From Thiotrichaceae bacterium (GTDB taxonomy: Bacteria > Pseudomonadota > Gammaproteobacteria > Thiotrichales > Thiotrichaceae), in contig JALVEA010000417.1 in the NCBI GenBank assembly GCA_027008665.1, positions 1-21,844 on the forward strand: DNA of 21,844 bases, written 5' to 3'. Positions within the stretch are counted from its first letter, which is position 1. Every line of letters begins with the position of its first letter. The position numbers and the translations under genes were made by a program. Shown piece by piece: positions 1 through 9,283 of this stretch. The notes beneath the pieces were generated by a model that saw nothing but the letters and a program-made list of their open reading frames with translations, was not told the origin of the DNA and made no database searches.

Positions 1-254
1 AAAATTGAACGATTCCTCTTGCGAGGTTGATTCCCATCGGCAATGTTGTAAAAGCTTGTCAATCCAAGCACACCGACCCGTTAAGGTCTTTTAATACTTG
101 GAGACAGAGCCTCAGACTTGGGAGGCATCCGAGGGTGTCATAACTTAAACAACGTAGTTCTCGAAGAACTTAGCCTAATCACCTATTCAATCCGAAGACC
201 TATCTTAAATCTCACGATTCAAGCCCCTCTGTCTTTAGCTGAGGGGTAGTTGAC
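1..254 (+). mobile_element. Right end of an IS200/IS605-type element (partial; candidate omega-RNA region)
   Basis: No convincing gene is seen in the first 303 bases. At 224-246 there is a hairpin with stem CCCCTC/GAGGGG around a loop containing GTCTTTAGCT, followed by TAGTTGAC at 247-254. This arrangement is characteristic of the right end of IS200/IS605 elements that carry tnpB. A second small hairpin (AGTTCT-CGA-AGAACT) lies at 156-170. In this family the DNA between the tnpB stop and the right end is transcribed as the structured guide (omega) RNA, so 1-254 could be that scaffold and the bases after 254 would be guide/target flank. No TnpB zinc-finger or RuvC motif could be read in any frame here, so tnpB, if present, lies to the left of the window. 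The family assignment rests on pattern recognition of the terminal hairpin; the left limit is simply the window edge. Confidence 0.5.
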
Positions 255-303
255 CACCATTATCAATCCATATAGAAAATATTTCTATTACTCGCATAGC
301 TTG

Positions 304-2322
304 TTAGTCCCCTAACATATCCTGCAAATTAGAAATATAAGACTGTGCGGTTTGTTGCATTTCTTCATGAGAGACGACTTTACGGTTTGCCCATTCGAGA
401 TGTTCTTCAGGTAACTCTTCTAAAAAACGGCTTGGTTCACAAGGGATACTTTCACCATAGCGTTGACGTGTTTTAGCAAAGCTAATCGTTAATTGTTTTT
501 TTGCACGGGTAATACCTACATAGGTTAAACGACGCTCTTCTTCTAAACCCTTTTCATCTTCCATACTATTGGCATGAGGTAATATTTCTTCTTCAACCCC
601 GACCATAAACACATAAGGAAACTCCAATCCCTTAGCGGTATGCAGTGTCATTAGGCTAATATCATTTTGCTCTTCATCTTCCTCTTTATTACGTTCCAGA
701 ATATCCATCAATGCCATATGTGAAACCACGTCTGACAGTGTTTCCTTACCATCACCCTCATTATAAAGTCGTTTTACCCAATCAACAATTTCATTCACAT
801 TTTGCATCCGCCGCTCCGCCATTTTAGGCGATGAACTGGTATGTTGTAGCCACTCTGCATAATCGGTTTCAATAATCACTTTATTCACAATCGCATCAGG
901 TTCTAATTCTTGATTAAGCCGTATCATTTCATTAACCCAATAGGTAAAACGCTCTAAACGTGCTTTAGCTCGCACACTAATTTTCTGTGCAAAACCTAAT
1001 TCAGTACTCGCTGCAAATAGGCTCACATTACGCTTATTGGCATACTCTCCTAATTTTTCTAAGGTGCTTGCGCCAATCTCACGCTTAGGTGTATTAACCA
1101 CACGCAAGAAAGCAGCATCATCAGCGGTATTACTAATCAAGCGTAAATAAGCCAAGGTATCTTTAACTTCGGCTCGTTCAAAAAAGGACATTCCCCCTGT
1201 GATTTTATAGCTAATATTATGATCACGTAAGGCACGTTCAAATAAGCGGCTTTGATGGTTGCTACGATACAAAATAGCAAACTCTTTATACTGAGCACGA
1301 TCACGAAATACATATTTCATAATCTCAGTCACCACCTGCTCCACTTCATGCTCAGCAGTACGACAAGGCAAAATATTAATACGCTCCCCCTCCCCTAAAG
1401 CACTCCATAGATTTTTATCGTAAAGATGGGGATTATTAGCAATAAGCTGATTGGCACTATTTAAAATACGCGAGGTAGAACGATAATTTTGCTCTAATTT
1501 AATCACTTTCAAATGCGGATAATCACTGCTTAACTGGCTAATATTTTCAGGACGCGCACCTCGCCATGCATAGATAGACTGATCATCATCCCCCACCACG
1601 GTCAAACCAGAACGCATCCCTATCAACTGCTTCACTAGATGGTATTGACAGGTATTGGTGTCTTGATATTCATCTACTAACAAATAACGCAGTTTCTGTT
1701 GCCATTTTTGCAATATTTCAGGATGCTCCTTAAACAACTGCACAGGAAGCACAATTAAATCATCAAAATCCAATGCATTATAGGCTTTAAGTTGGCGCTG
1801 ATAGCGCTCATAGACTCTAGCCGCTAATAACTCCCCCGATGTTGTTGCCATTTCATAAGCTTTCGTCGGGGAGATAAAATCATTCTTCCATCTTGAAATA
1901 AGCCAACGGTAATCTTCATCATCATCTGCCGCATCGGTATCCGCTTCTTTTAAGGTCAGCTCTTTAATAATAGTGCCTGTATCCTGTGCATCAAAAATAG
2001 TAAAACCTGACTTATAACCCAGCGTTTTATATTCACTTCGAATAATATTTAACCCCAAGGTATGAAAAGTAGAAACCGTTAAACCTTTAGATTCTGATTT
2101 ATGCAACAACTCACTTACCCGTTGCTTCATTTCACGCGCCGCTTTATTGGTAAAGGTAATCGCGGCAATATTTCTAGCATTCAGACCTGCCTTACGAATC
2201 AACCATGCAATTTTAGTGATAATAACGCGCGTTTTACCGCTTCCTGCACCTGCTAACACTAAAAGAGGCGTACCGATATGTTCTACTGCTTTTTTTTGTT
2301 GGGGATTGAGATCATTAGACAT
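304..2322 (-). CDS. rep: ATP-dependent DNA helicase Rep (UvrD/Rep superfamily 1)
   Basis: A 3'-5' superfamily 1A helicase that helps the replisome move through bound proteins and restarts forks. The 672 residues match the length of E. coli Rep (673). Walker A is AGAGSGKT at residues 24-31, and motif Ia is TFTNKAAREM at about 56-65. The DEYQD box (Walker B, motif II) is at 217-221 and GDDDQSIYAWRGA (motif III) is at 244-256. VNTPKREIG and LMTLHTAKGLEFPYV (motif V region) follow, then the VGITRAKK motif VI near the C-terminus. Similarity to E. coli Rep runs end to end, including the opening NPQQ..AVE and the closing SHEEM/NL segment, which separates it from UvrD and PcrA. The gene stands alone; its stop is about 50 bases from the IS-like end on the left. 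The start codon has only a weak Shine-Dalgarno sequence. No truncation is seen. Confidence 0.96.
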   Translation of the reverse strand: MSNDLNPQQKKAVEHIGTPLLVLAGAGSGKTRVIITKIAWLIRKAGLNARNIAAITFTNKAAREMKQRVSELLHKSESKGLTVSTFHTLGLNIIRSEYKTLGYKSGFTIFDAQDTGTIIKELTLKEADTDAADDDEDYRWLISRWKNDFISPTKAYEMATTSGELLAARVYERYQRQLKAYNALDFDDLIVLPVQLFKEHPEILQKWQQKLRYLLVDEYQDTNTCQYHLVKQLIGMRSGLTVVGDDDQSIYAWRGARPENISQLSSDYPHLKVIKLEQNYRSTSRILNSANQLIANNPHLYDKNLWSALGEGERINILPCRTAEHEVEQVVTEIMKYVFRDRAQYKEFAILYRSNHQSRLFERALRDHNISYKITGGMSFFERAEVKDTLAYLRLISNTADDAAFLRVVNTPKREIGASTLEKLGEYANKRNVSLFAASTELGFAQKISVRAKARLERFTYWVNEMIRLNQELEPDAIVNKVIIETDYAEWLQHTSSSPKMAERRMQNVNEIVDWVKRLYNEGDGKETLSDVVSHMALMDILERNKEEDEEQNDISLMTLHTAKGLEFPYVFMVGVEEEILPHANSMEDEKGLEEERRLTYVGITRAKKQLTISFAKTRQRYGESIPCEPSRFLEELPEEHLEWANRKVVSHEEMQQTAQSYISNLQDMLGD

Positions 2323-2463
2323 TAATTTTTCAACGCTTTTATTTTTTTAAATTACTAAAAAAACCTGACAGGAGTATTTATTTTTTTTGATAAAGACCGC
2401 GGATAATAACAATTTTATCGACTAATAATAAAATTATTTCATTCAGCTTCTTATTGTTTGATC

Positions 2464-2469
2464 TATAAT
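2464..2469 (+). promoter_or_regulatory. Candidate sigma70 -10 box for the ClpP-like gene
   Basis: A perfect TATAAT lies 42 bases before the chosen ATG of the ClpP-like gene. The -35 region around 2441-2447 (TTCAGC-like) is a poor match. If real, transcription would begin near 2476, downstream of the in-frame TTG at 2458. That would exclude the longer 240-residue reading and support the start at 2512. Confidence 0.4.
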
Positions 2470-2511
2470 CAATTAAGCCAATATTTACACAATCACAAAG
2501 GACAATGGAAT

Positions 2512-3180
2512 ATGTTTAAACAAAGCAAGGACGATGATAATAAACTGAATTCTAAACATCATACACTCTACAAAAAGGAAATTGCGGAAAAAGAAATCAA
2601 AGTATCAAAAGATACTTATAAAAAAAACCCGAAACACACCGCTTATAGAATGTTTATTGCCGAATTTCATGAACATGAAAGAGGTCTACACGATATATTT
2701 AATCAACTATGGGATGCTAATGAACATGACACCTTAGAGTTGCGTATTAATTCCTATGGCGGTTTTATCAATGAAGGCAGTCAATTTTATTCGATAATAA
2801 AAAATAAATTTCAAGGCAGAACAACAACTATCTTAGATTCTTGTGGATACTCAATGGGTGCGCTGATTTTTTGCATGGGAGATAAACGTGTTATTACCCA
2901 ACGAAGTGATTTAATGTTTCATGATTATTCGGGTGCAGTCTGGGGAAAAGGAGGTGAAATTGAATCACAGTTTAAACACCAAACACAGCATTTAAGAGAA
3001 TTTTTTGAGGATGTTATTGTAAAATCCAAGTTTTTAAAGCAAAAAGAATACAAAAAAATGTTAGCAGGAACAGACTTTTGGATGAAACCAGAGGAGCTAT
3101 GCCAACGCGGTATTGCAACTCATGTATTGGTGGATGGTAAAGAAATCAAGGCTAAAAAGTATTTAAAACAAAAATCGTGA
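2512..3180 (+). CDS. Orphan ClpP-like serine protease (ClpP/crotonase fold)
   Basis: Predicted 222-residue cytoplasmic protein with the ClpP fold. The start at 2512 is preferred over a TTG at 2458 because AAAGGA sits at 2497-2502, nine bases before it. In this numbering the oxyanion-loop strand INSYGG is at 79-84 (INSPGG in ClpP) and the nucleophile region GYSMGA puts Ser at 114 (ASMGA in ClpP). Histidine is in MFHDYS at 137 (MIHQP in ClpP), and the likely catalytic Asp is in GTDFWM at 188. The spacings, 23 and 51 residues, are close to those of E. coli ClpP (25 and 49). The first 60 residues are lysine-rich and unlike the ClpP axial loops. No clpX or clpA partner is nearby, and it is too divergent to be the housekeeping ClpP. 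Such ClpP-like proteins also occur in large phages and prophages, so a viral origin is possible. Substrate unknown. Confidence 0.8.
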   Translation: MFKQSKDDDNKLNSKHHTLYKKEIAEKEIKVSKDTYKKNPKHTAYRMFIAEFHEHERGLHDIFNQLWDANEHDTLELRINSYGGFINEGSQFYSIIKNKFQGRTTTILDSCGYSMGALIFCMGDKRVITQRSDLMFHDYSGAVWGKGGEIESQFKHQTQHLREFFEDVIVKSKFLKQKEYKKMLAGTDFWMKPEELCQRGIATHVLVDGKEIKAKKYLKQKS

Positions 3181-3221
3181 TAAGAAAACTCCTGTTTATA
3201 TTACTGCTTAGTTCACTAGAT

Positions 3222-4850
3222 TCATTTGGAAGAATAAGAATGGAATGAACTCCCCATAATTCGTTGAATTTTAGCCACTTCACTATTCATTCCTTTAATG
3301 GCTTTAAATGCGAGTAAACGGTATCTAAAAATCGATTCCTGCGTTTGCATAATGTCCATAAAACTACTGTTTCCTGTTTCAAAGTTGTTTTTTGCAATAT
3401 CTAAAGAAGCCTTTGCTTTAGGCAGAATTTTAGATTGATACAGAGCATAATTGCGTTGCTGGCTTTGATAACGACTATAAGCTTGTTGGATCTGGTCTTC
3501 GGTTTTGATGCTAAGGGCTTTTATTTTCATTTGCAGTGCTTTGGCTTTTGCCTTAGTTTCGGTGAGATAGGCATCGTTAGTAGCGAAGAAGTTACTGCTT
3601 TTTATGTTAGGTCGATTTGCAAAAGTGGCGCGATTAGCATTACTTCCAATTTGTTTGCTCATTTGGTTTTGAAAACGGCTCGTACCTGCATCAAAATCAG
3701 GGTAAAAACGTCGATCAGAAAGGCGAATCATGCGTTGCATTTTTTCCAATTCAGCGCGTAAATTAGCAATTTCTATGCGTTTTTTCTTTGCAATTTGGAT
3801 TAATGGCAGGCTACTAGTTGTTAGACGAATAGGTTTTAAACGATCTAGTTTAGTGAGTTTAAAATGACTTGGTAGATTGAGTAGCGCATTTAAACGTGCT
3901 TGCTGTGCTTGTTGTTTGTCTTTAGCGAGTTGTACATCGTTATTATTTCCAGCTATTTCTATATCTACTTGTAAGATACTGCCTAGTTTGGCAGTGTTGA
4001 CGCTGTAATTATTTTTTAATTCTTCTCTTAATGAAACTAGTAGTTTTCCCATTTTTTGGGTCAGTTTGATATTGTGCTGACTGTATTGTAATTCATAATA
4101 GGCAAGCCGTGTTTGAGTTATCACATCTTGTACTGTTTGTTTTAGTTTTAAGCGCGATGCTTCAATACTTTGGTCGATAATATTGGCTTTTAAACTACGC
4201 AATGCGGGAAAAGGGAAGCCTGAGCTAGCAGAGCGATTATGTTTTTGAGTGCTTCCTGTGAGAGTTAAGCTATTAGTAAAGGCGCTGTATTGAAGTAGCA
4301 TATCATCTAAATAATTGACTTGATCATATTGAGATAAACTAGCCAATGCGCTTTGCTGTTGGCTTTGAATTTCCAAATTATTCTTTAATGCGAGCGTTAA
4401 CACAGCATCTAATGAGGAGTGTCCTTCTAGCCATGCTTGATGCGATTCTCTGCCATGCAATGTGGTCATTTGTTGCTGAAAAACAGGCGTAGGCGTGTAT
4501 AAACCATTATGTATAACGACTGATCTTATATGTGCATTGCTTCTTTTTTTACGTTGTCTCAGTTGTATTTGTTGTGCAGTATAACGTCGGCTATTAAGTG
4601 TTGCGTATTTCATCACGGTAGCATGAGGGACTTTACGCGCTTTAAGGTTTTGTTGTACATAGCGAGAATATTGATACTGATTCGCCTCTTGATGCAGACG
4701 GTTAGCGGTGATATTGGTGGCGTTTCTAGCGCTGTTGATTTTGCTTTTAAGCTTGGTTTGTAATTCCGTACAGGCAGTGAGCGTCATAAGACTAATCAGT
4801 GGTAATAATATGAGATTGAGGTTTAATCGGTAAATTTTGCTCTTGTTCAT
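3222..4850 (-). CDS. TolC-family outer membrane efflux lipoprotein (second of the pair)
   Basis: A 542-residue outer-membrane-factor protein, last gene of the cus-type operon. The N-terminus is a lipoprotein signal with lipobox LTAC, lipidated Cys at 27. Between about 28 and 135 there is a basic, Gln/Asn/Arg-rich extension not usual in CusC or TolC. The outer membrane efflux domain begins near SLDAVLTLALKNNLEIQSQ. It continues as long amphipathic helices, including the C-terminal half-repeat FETGNSSFMDIMQTQESIFRYR, which is typical of the family. Its start overlaps the stop of the preceding TolC-family gene by four bases (ATGA), implying translational coupling. Only a weak GGGGAAA precedes the ATG. 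The family is known to form trimeric channels through the outer membrane. That this one works with the CusAB pump is inferred from operon position. It might instead be a specialised partner or a divergent duplicate. Confidence 0.85.
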   Translation of the reverse strand: MNKSKIYRLNLNLILLPLISLMTLTACTELQTKLKSKINSARNATNITANRLHQEANQYQYSRYVQQNLKARKVPHATVMKYATLNSRRYTAQQIQLRQRKKRSNAHIRSVVIHNGLYTPTPVFQQQMTTLHGRESHQAWLEGHSSLDAVLTLALKNNLEIQSQQQSALASLSQYDQVNYLDDMLLQYSAFTNSLTLTGSTQKHNRSASSGFPFPALRSLKANIIDQSIEASRLKLKQTVQDVITQTRLAYYELQYSQHNIKLTQKMGKLLVSLREELKNNYSVNTAKLGSILQVDIEIAGNNNDVQLAKDKQQAQQARLNALLNLPSHFKLTKLDRLKPIRLTTSSLPLIQIAKKKRIEIANLRAELEKMQRMIRLSDRRFYPDFDAGTSRFQNQMSKQIGSNANRATFANRPNIKSSNFFATNDAYLTETKAKAKALQMKIKALSIKTEDQIQQAYSRYQSQQRNYALYQSKILPKAKASLDIAKNNFETGNSSFMDIMQTQESIFRYRLLAFKAIKGMNSEVAKIQRIMGSSFHSYSSK

Positions 4851-6124
4851 AATGATTTCCCCGTTAATCTTTCCATTTCGGCAATATTTTTTGCATAATC
4901 AGCAAGGGCGCGTTGATAAGCCAATTGGAAATTAAGCCATGTCGATTGTGTTTCTAGGTATTTTGCAATAGAACCTTTATTTTGACGGTATTGTAACTGC
5001 GCTATTTGCAAGGCACGATTCGCCTGTGGGATTAAATTATCACCATACAGTGTAATTAATCGATAGGAATTATTTAGCTTAAAATAAATGCCTTTGACTT
5101 TGTTTCTAAGACGGTGTTTTAAGGCTTTTTTAGCTTCAATATTCTTAAGTTGATTCAGTCTAGCTTGTTCTTTAATCGCATTATTTTTCTCAAAATTAAG
5201 CGGGATGCTAATCCCAATACTCACCGCTAATCCGTCTTTGCTATTATTTTTAACCCCATTGATACCTGAACTGCCGATTTGGGTATAACGCAAGCCTAAA
5301 TCAAAATCAGGGCGTTCGGCATAGCCTGCTAATTTCTTTTCAATGCTACTTTTTTCAATTGCCAAGTCAGCTATTTGCAATTCCTCATTGGTGTCTGCCC
5401 AGCGGTATAAATTAATCAGCTTATGAGCTAGTTTGGCAGGTTTTTGAGTATTACTGCGAACTCGAAAATTGTATTCTGGATGCCGATTTAAGAGTGTATT
5501 AATGCGTGTTTTTTCACTTGAACGTAGCTCTGTTAATAACTGCACATCATAAGAAACCTGTGCATATTGGCTTTGCGCCTTGGCAACATCGTTTAAGGTG
5601 CTAATATCAGCCGCATAATCTGCGCTAGAGATTTTATTAATGGTTTCTAATAGTTTCTTATTTTTCAAACTAAGCTGAATCGCATTTTCTAAATAAACTA
5701 GCTCATGAAAAGACTGCTTTATATTGACGATTAAATCACGACTGGCTTTATCATAACGTATCTTTGCGGTTTTAATCTCTGACCAAACCACTTCACCTTT
5801 CAGTTCTAATTTTCCGGGAAAGGGTAATTTTTGGTTTAAGGATAAAATACGATCTTGTGGGCCAAGACGGGTTTCTATCGGGCGCAGTGCTTCGGTATAA
5901 CTAATGCGTGGATCATTAAGAGCAATAGCCTGTGGGTATTTTTGAATTAGACTTTGCCATGCTAATTTTTTTGATTTTAGATCAGCATTGTTTTGGGTTG
6001 CAATTTTAATGAGCTGATTCAAAGTAGTTAAAGGGGGGGTAGCATAAGCGCTATTAGTATTGAAAATAAGACCAATGCAAAGGATTAGATAGGTTATAAA
6101 CTTAGGATGGGATAAAATCTTCAT
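4847..6124 (-). CDS. TolC-family outer membrane protein, CusC/CzcC-type
   Basis: A 425-residue outer-membrane channel subunit of a heavy-metal RND pump. A Sec signal peptide ends at about AYA-28; unlike the next gene it has no lipobox. The efflux domain starts with LNQLIKIATQNNADLKS. The motif LPFPGKLELKG at about 100-110 is typical of CzcC/CusC-like proteins paired with heavy-metal RND transporters. The C-terminal half has the second set of helices with LQYRQNKGSIAKYLETQSTW. The ATG is one base after the cusA stop, and AAGGAG lies about seven bases upstream within the cusA 3' end, so it is clearly co-transcribed with cusA. It is the more conventional of the two outer-membrane components here. 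The exact symbol (cusC versus czcC) cannot be decided from sequence alone. Confidence 0.9.
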   Translation of the reverse strand: MKILSHPKFITYLILCIGLIFNTNSAYATPPLTTLNQLIKIATQNNADLKSKKLAWQSLIQKYPQAIALNDPRISYTEALRPIETRLGPQDRILSLNQKLPFPGKLELKGEVVWSEIKTAKIRYDKASRDLIVNIKQSFHELVYLENAIQLSLKNKKLLETINKISSADYAADISTLNDVAKAQSQYAQVSYDVQLLTELRSSEKTRINTLLNRHPEYNFRVRSNTQKPAKLAHKLINLYRWADTNEELQIADLAIEKSSIEKKLAGYAERPDFDLGLRYTQIGSSGINGVKNNSKDGLAVSIGISIPLNFEKNNAIKEQARLNQLKNIEAKKALKHRLRNKVKGIYFKLNNSYRLITLYGDNLIPQANRALQIAQLQYRQNKGSIAKYLETQSTWLNFQLAYQRALADYAKNIAEMERLTGKSL

Positions 6125-6125
6125 T

Positions 6126-9100
6126 TTATTTCTCCTTCTTGTTGCTTGTGAACGATGAGCGCTTCCAGATTAAATAAATAGCAGGAATAACAAACAGTGA
6201 TAGCAAGGGTGCTGTCATCATGCCGCCGATCATAGGAGCGGCAATGCGTTGCATGACTTCCGATCCTGTGCCCGTACCAATCATAATCGGCACTAATCCT
6301 GCAATAATAACGGCAACGGTCATAGCTTTAGGGCGCACCCTCATTACCGCACCTTGCATAATGCTGGCTTTAAGATCAGCAACGCTTTTGAGTTTTCCAG
6401 CGCGTTGGCTATCGTCGAGGGCATTATCGAGATAAATTAGCATAATGACACCAAATTCAGCGGCAACACCTGCAAGGGCAATAAATCCAACCGCTACGGC
6501 GACTGAGAAATTAAAGTTTAGCGAGTCGATATACCAAACCCCACCTGCTAGTGCAAACGGCAGTGATAGCATAATAATCATAGCGGCAGTCATGCTACGA
6601 AAAGTCATATACAGGAGTAATAAGATGATTAATAACATCATAGGCAAGACTACGCTGAGTTTATCTTTAACTCGGAGTAGGTATTCATATTGCCCTGCCC
6701 ATATGACTGAATAACCTGCGGGTAATTTAAGTTCTTGCTGAAGTTTTTTGCGAGCGGTTTCAACATATCCGCCTAGATCGACATCACGAATATCCACAAA
6801 AACCCAGCCATTAAGACGCGCATTTTCGGTTTTAATCATTGGTGGCCCTTCTGTAATACGAATACTAGCAACACGCGACAGTGGAATATGTGCGCCAGAA
6901 GGCGTAACCAGCGGTAATTCCATCAGTTTATCAATATCATCACGACTATGGCGTGGATAGCGTAAATTAACAGGATAACGTTCTAAGCCTTCAACGGTTT
7001 GGGTGATATTGCTGCCCCCTACAGCGGAACTAATAATCGTTTGAATATCAGCAATATTAAGTCCAAAACGGGCAGCGGTGACACGATCTGGTACAATTTC
7101 TATATAACGACCGCCAGAAACACGTTCTGAAAACACTGAAGCAGTACCTTCAATATCTTGAATAATGCCTTCAATGTCTTTGCCGATTTTTTCAATCACT
7201 TTTAAATCCTGTCCTGCTATCTTAATTCCGACAGGGGTTTTAATTCCTGTGGCTAACATATCAATGCGGGTTTTAATCGGTTGCACCCAAGCATTGGTTA
7301 GACCGGGGAATTTGGCTAAGGCATCGAGTTCCTTAATTAACTTTTTTAAGGTCATGCCTTCACGCCATTCATTTTTAGGTTTAAATAAAATAGTGGTTTC
7401 AATCATGGTTAAAGGAGCAGGATCAGTGGCTGTTTCTGCGCGCCCAATTTTGCCAAAAACACGTTTAACTTCGGGTACGGTTTTAATCAGTTTATTAGTT
7501 TGCATAAGTAATTCTTGCGCCTTGCCAATCGAAACACCAGGGAGGGTAGTGGGCATATACAGCAGGTCTCCCTCTTCTAATTCAGGCATAAATTCACTGC
7601 CTATATTTTGTAAGGGAATCCATGCCGATAACATCACTAAAATAGAGAGAAAAATAGTAAGCCAAGGGGCTAAAAGACAGAGTTTTAGTAAGGGGCGATA
7701 AATCCAAATCAATACTACTGATAATGGATTGCTACTTTCTTTGGGTAATCGACCACGAATTAAATAACCCATTAAGACAGGGACTAAAGTAATTGCCAAG
7801 ATAGCAGCTGCAGCCATTGAATAGGTTTTGGTAAAGGCAAGCGGTGAGAATAAACGACCTTCTTGTGCTTCGAGTGCAAAAATAGGGATAAAGCTTAGTG
7901 TAATAATCAATAAAGAAAAGAATAAGGCGGGACCAACTTCAATTGCGGCTTGGGTAATCACAGTCCAATGTGTCTTCCCTTGGGGCATTTCACCGTGTTG
8001 CTCTTTATAATGCTCCAAATGCTTATGGGCATTTTCAATCATCACAATAGCAGCATCAATCATCGCTCCAATGGCAATCGCTATACCACCTAAAGACATA
8101 ATATTGGCATTAATGCCTTGTTGTTGCATCACAATAAAAGCGGCCAAAATCCCTACGGGCAAGCTAATAATCGCAACCAATGCTGAACGTAAATGAAACA
8201 AAAACAGCAGGCATATAATCGCAACGACGGCAAATTCTTCCAATAGTTTAATTTTAAGATTATCCACTGCGCTAAGAATGAGCTTGGAGCGATCATAAGT
8301 GGTGATAATCTCTACGCCTTCGGGTAATCCTGCGCGCAGTTGTTCAATTTTAGCTTTGGTGTCTTTAATCACTTGCAAGGCGTTTTCACCGTAGCGCATC
8401 ACGACAATGCCACCGACTACTTCGCCTTCGCCATCTAGTTCTGCAATACCGCGTCGCATTTGAGGGCCAATACGCACCTTGGCAATATCACGTAATAAAA
8501 TTGGCGCACCTGTGGTTTTATTAAGACTGATGGGAATAGTTTCTATATCGCTAATATTTTTTAGATAGCCTTTGGAGCTAATCATATACTCGGCTTCACC
8601 TAGCTCCATCACTGAACCACTGGTTTCCTGATTGGCACGTTGAATAGCTGTTTTTACTTGACCAAGGGAGATATTATAAGCACGCAAACTATCAGGATCG
8701 GCAATCACTTGATACTGTTTCACCATACCGCCAATAGTGGCAATTTCAGCCACTCCTGCTACCGTTTGCAATTCATACTTTAAAAACCAATCTTGCAAAG
8801 AACGTAATTGAGATAAATCATGTTTATTGCTTTTATCCACCAGTGCATATTCATACACCCAACCAACGCCCGTGGCATCAGGGCCTAAACGTGGCTCTAC
8901 ATTGTCAGGCAATTGACTGGCGGCTTGACTTAAATATTCCTGAACTCTTGCTCGCGCCCAATAAATATCAGTGCCATCTTCAAAAATAACATAGACATAG
9001 GAATCACCAAAAAAGGAAAAACCCCGTACTGCCGTGGCTTTAGGGACACTTAACATAGTAGTGGTAATGGGATAAGTAACTTGATCTTCAACCACTTGAG

Positions 9101-9272
9101 GGACTTGACCTGGGAAACTGGTTTTAACAATCACCTGTACATCAGAGAGATCTGGAATAGCATCCAGTGAGATTTTTGAGAGTGAAATTAAGCCCCAAAT
9201 AGTGAGTAATAGGGTTAAAATAATAATTAAAAAACGATTTCTTATTGAAGCGTCAATAATTTGAGCTAGCAT
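6126..9272 (-). CDS. cusA: CusA-type heavy-metal RND efflux pump (Cu+/Ag+)
   Basis: Inner-membrane proton/metal antiporter of the HME-RND family, 1048 residues, full length (E. coli CusA is about 1047). The usual layout is visible: a TM helix near 13-33, a periplasmic porter domain, six TM helices from about 345 to 555, a second porter domain, and six C-terminal TM helices ending near 1038. Met573 (YMPTTLPG), Met623 (LTMIETT) and Met672 (RIDMLATG) fall at the same residue numbers as the three-methionine Cu(I)/Ag(I) site known in E. coli CusA. This argues for monovalent copper/silver rather than Zn/Co/Cd. The TM4 segment GAMIDAAIVMIENAHK carries the conserved Asp (406) of the proton path. AAGGAG, seven bases before the ATG, overlaps the cusB stop codon. 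No cusF or cusRS is visible in the window. Confidence 0.95.
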   Translation of the reverse strand: MLAQIIDASIRNRFLIIILTLLLTIWGLISLSKISLDAIPDLSDVQVIVKTSFPGQVPQVVEDQVTYPITTTMLSVPKATAVRGFSFFGDSYVYVIFEDGTDIYWARARVQEYLSQAASQLPDNVEPRLGPDATGVGWVYEYALVDKSNKHDLSQLRSLQDWFLKYELQTVAGVAEIATIGGMVKQYQVIADPDSLRAYNISLGQVKTAIQRANQETSGSVMELGEAEYMISSKGYLKNISDIETIPISLNKTTGAPILLRDIAKVRIGPQMRRGIAELDGEGEVVGGIVVMRYGENALQVIKDTKAKIEQLRAGLPEGVEIITTYDRSKLILSAVDNLKIKLLEEFAVVAIICLLFLFHLRSALVAIISLPVGILAAFIVMQQQGINANIMSLGGIAIAIGAMIDAAIVMIENAHKHLEHYKEQHGEMPQGKTHWTVITQAAIEVGPALFFSLLIITLSFIPIFALEAQEGRLFSPLAFTKTYSMAAAAILAITLVPVLMGYLIRGRLPKESSNPLSVVLIWIYRPLLKLCLLAPWLTIFLSILVMLSAWIPLQNIGSEFMPELEEGDLLYMPTTLPGVSIGKAQELLMQTNKLIKTVPEVKRVFGKIGRAETATDPAPLTMIETTILFKPKNEWREGMTLKKLIKELDALAKFPGLTNAWVQPIKTRIDMLATGIKTPVGIKIAGQDLKVIEKIGKDIEGIIQDIEGTASVFSERVSGGRYIEIVPDRVTAARFGLNIADIQTIISSAVGGSNITQTVEGLERYPVNLRYPRHSRDDIDKLMELPLVTPSGAHIPLSRVASIRITEGPPMIKTENARLNGWVFVDIRDVDLGGYVETARKKLQQELKLPAGYSVIWAGQYEYLLRVKDKLSVVLPMMLLIILLLLYMTFRSMTAAMIIMLSLPFALAGGVWYIDSLNFNFSVAVAVGFIALAGVAAEFGVIMLIYLDNALDDSQRAGKLKSVADLKASIMQGAVMRVRPKAMTVAVIIAGLVPIMIGTGTGSEVMQRIAAPMIGGMMTAPLLSLFVIPAIYLIWKRSSFTSNKKEK

Positions 9273-9283
9273 AACAAGTCTCC

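Noticed and set aside
272..288. Small AT-rich palindrome ATAGAAA-ATA-TTTCTAT after rep as a terminator
   Set aside because: Stem contains a single G-C pair and no following T tract on the minus strand; too weak to call.
2458..2511. Longer ClpP-like start at a TTG codon
   Set aside because: The TTG overlaps a TATAAT box and lacks a ribosome site, whereas ATG 2512 has AAAGGA nine bases upstream.
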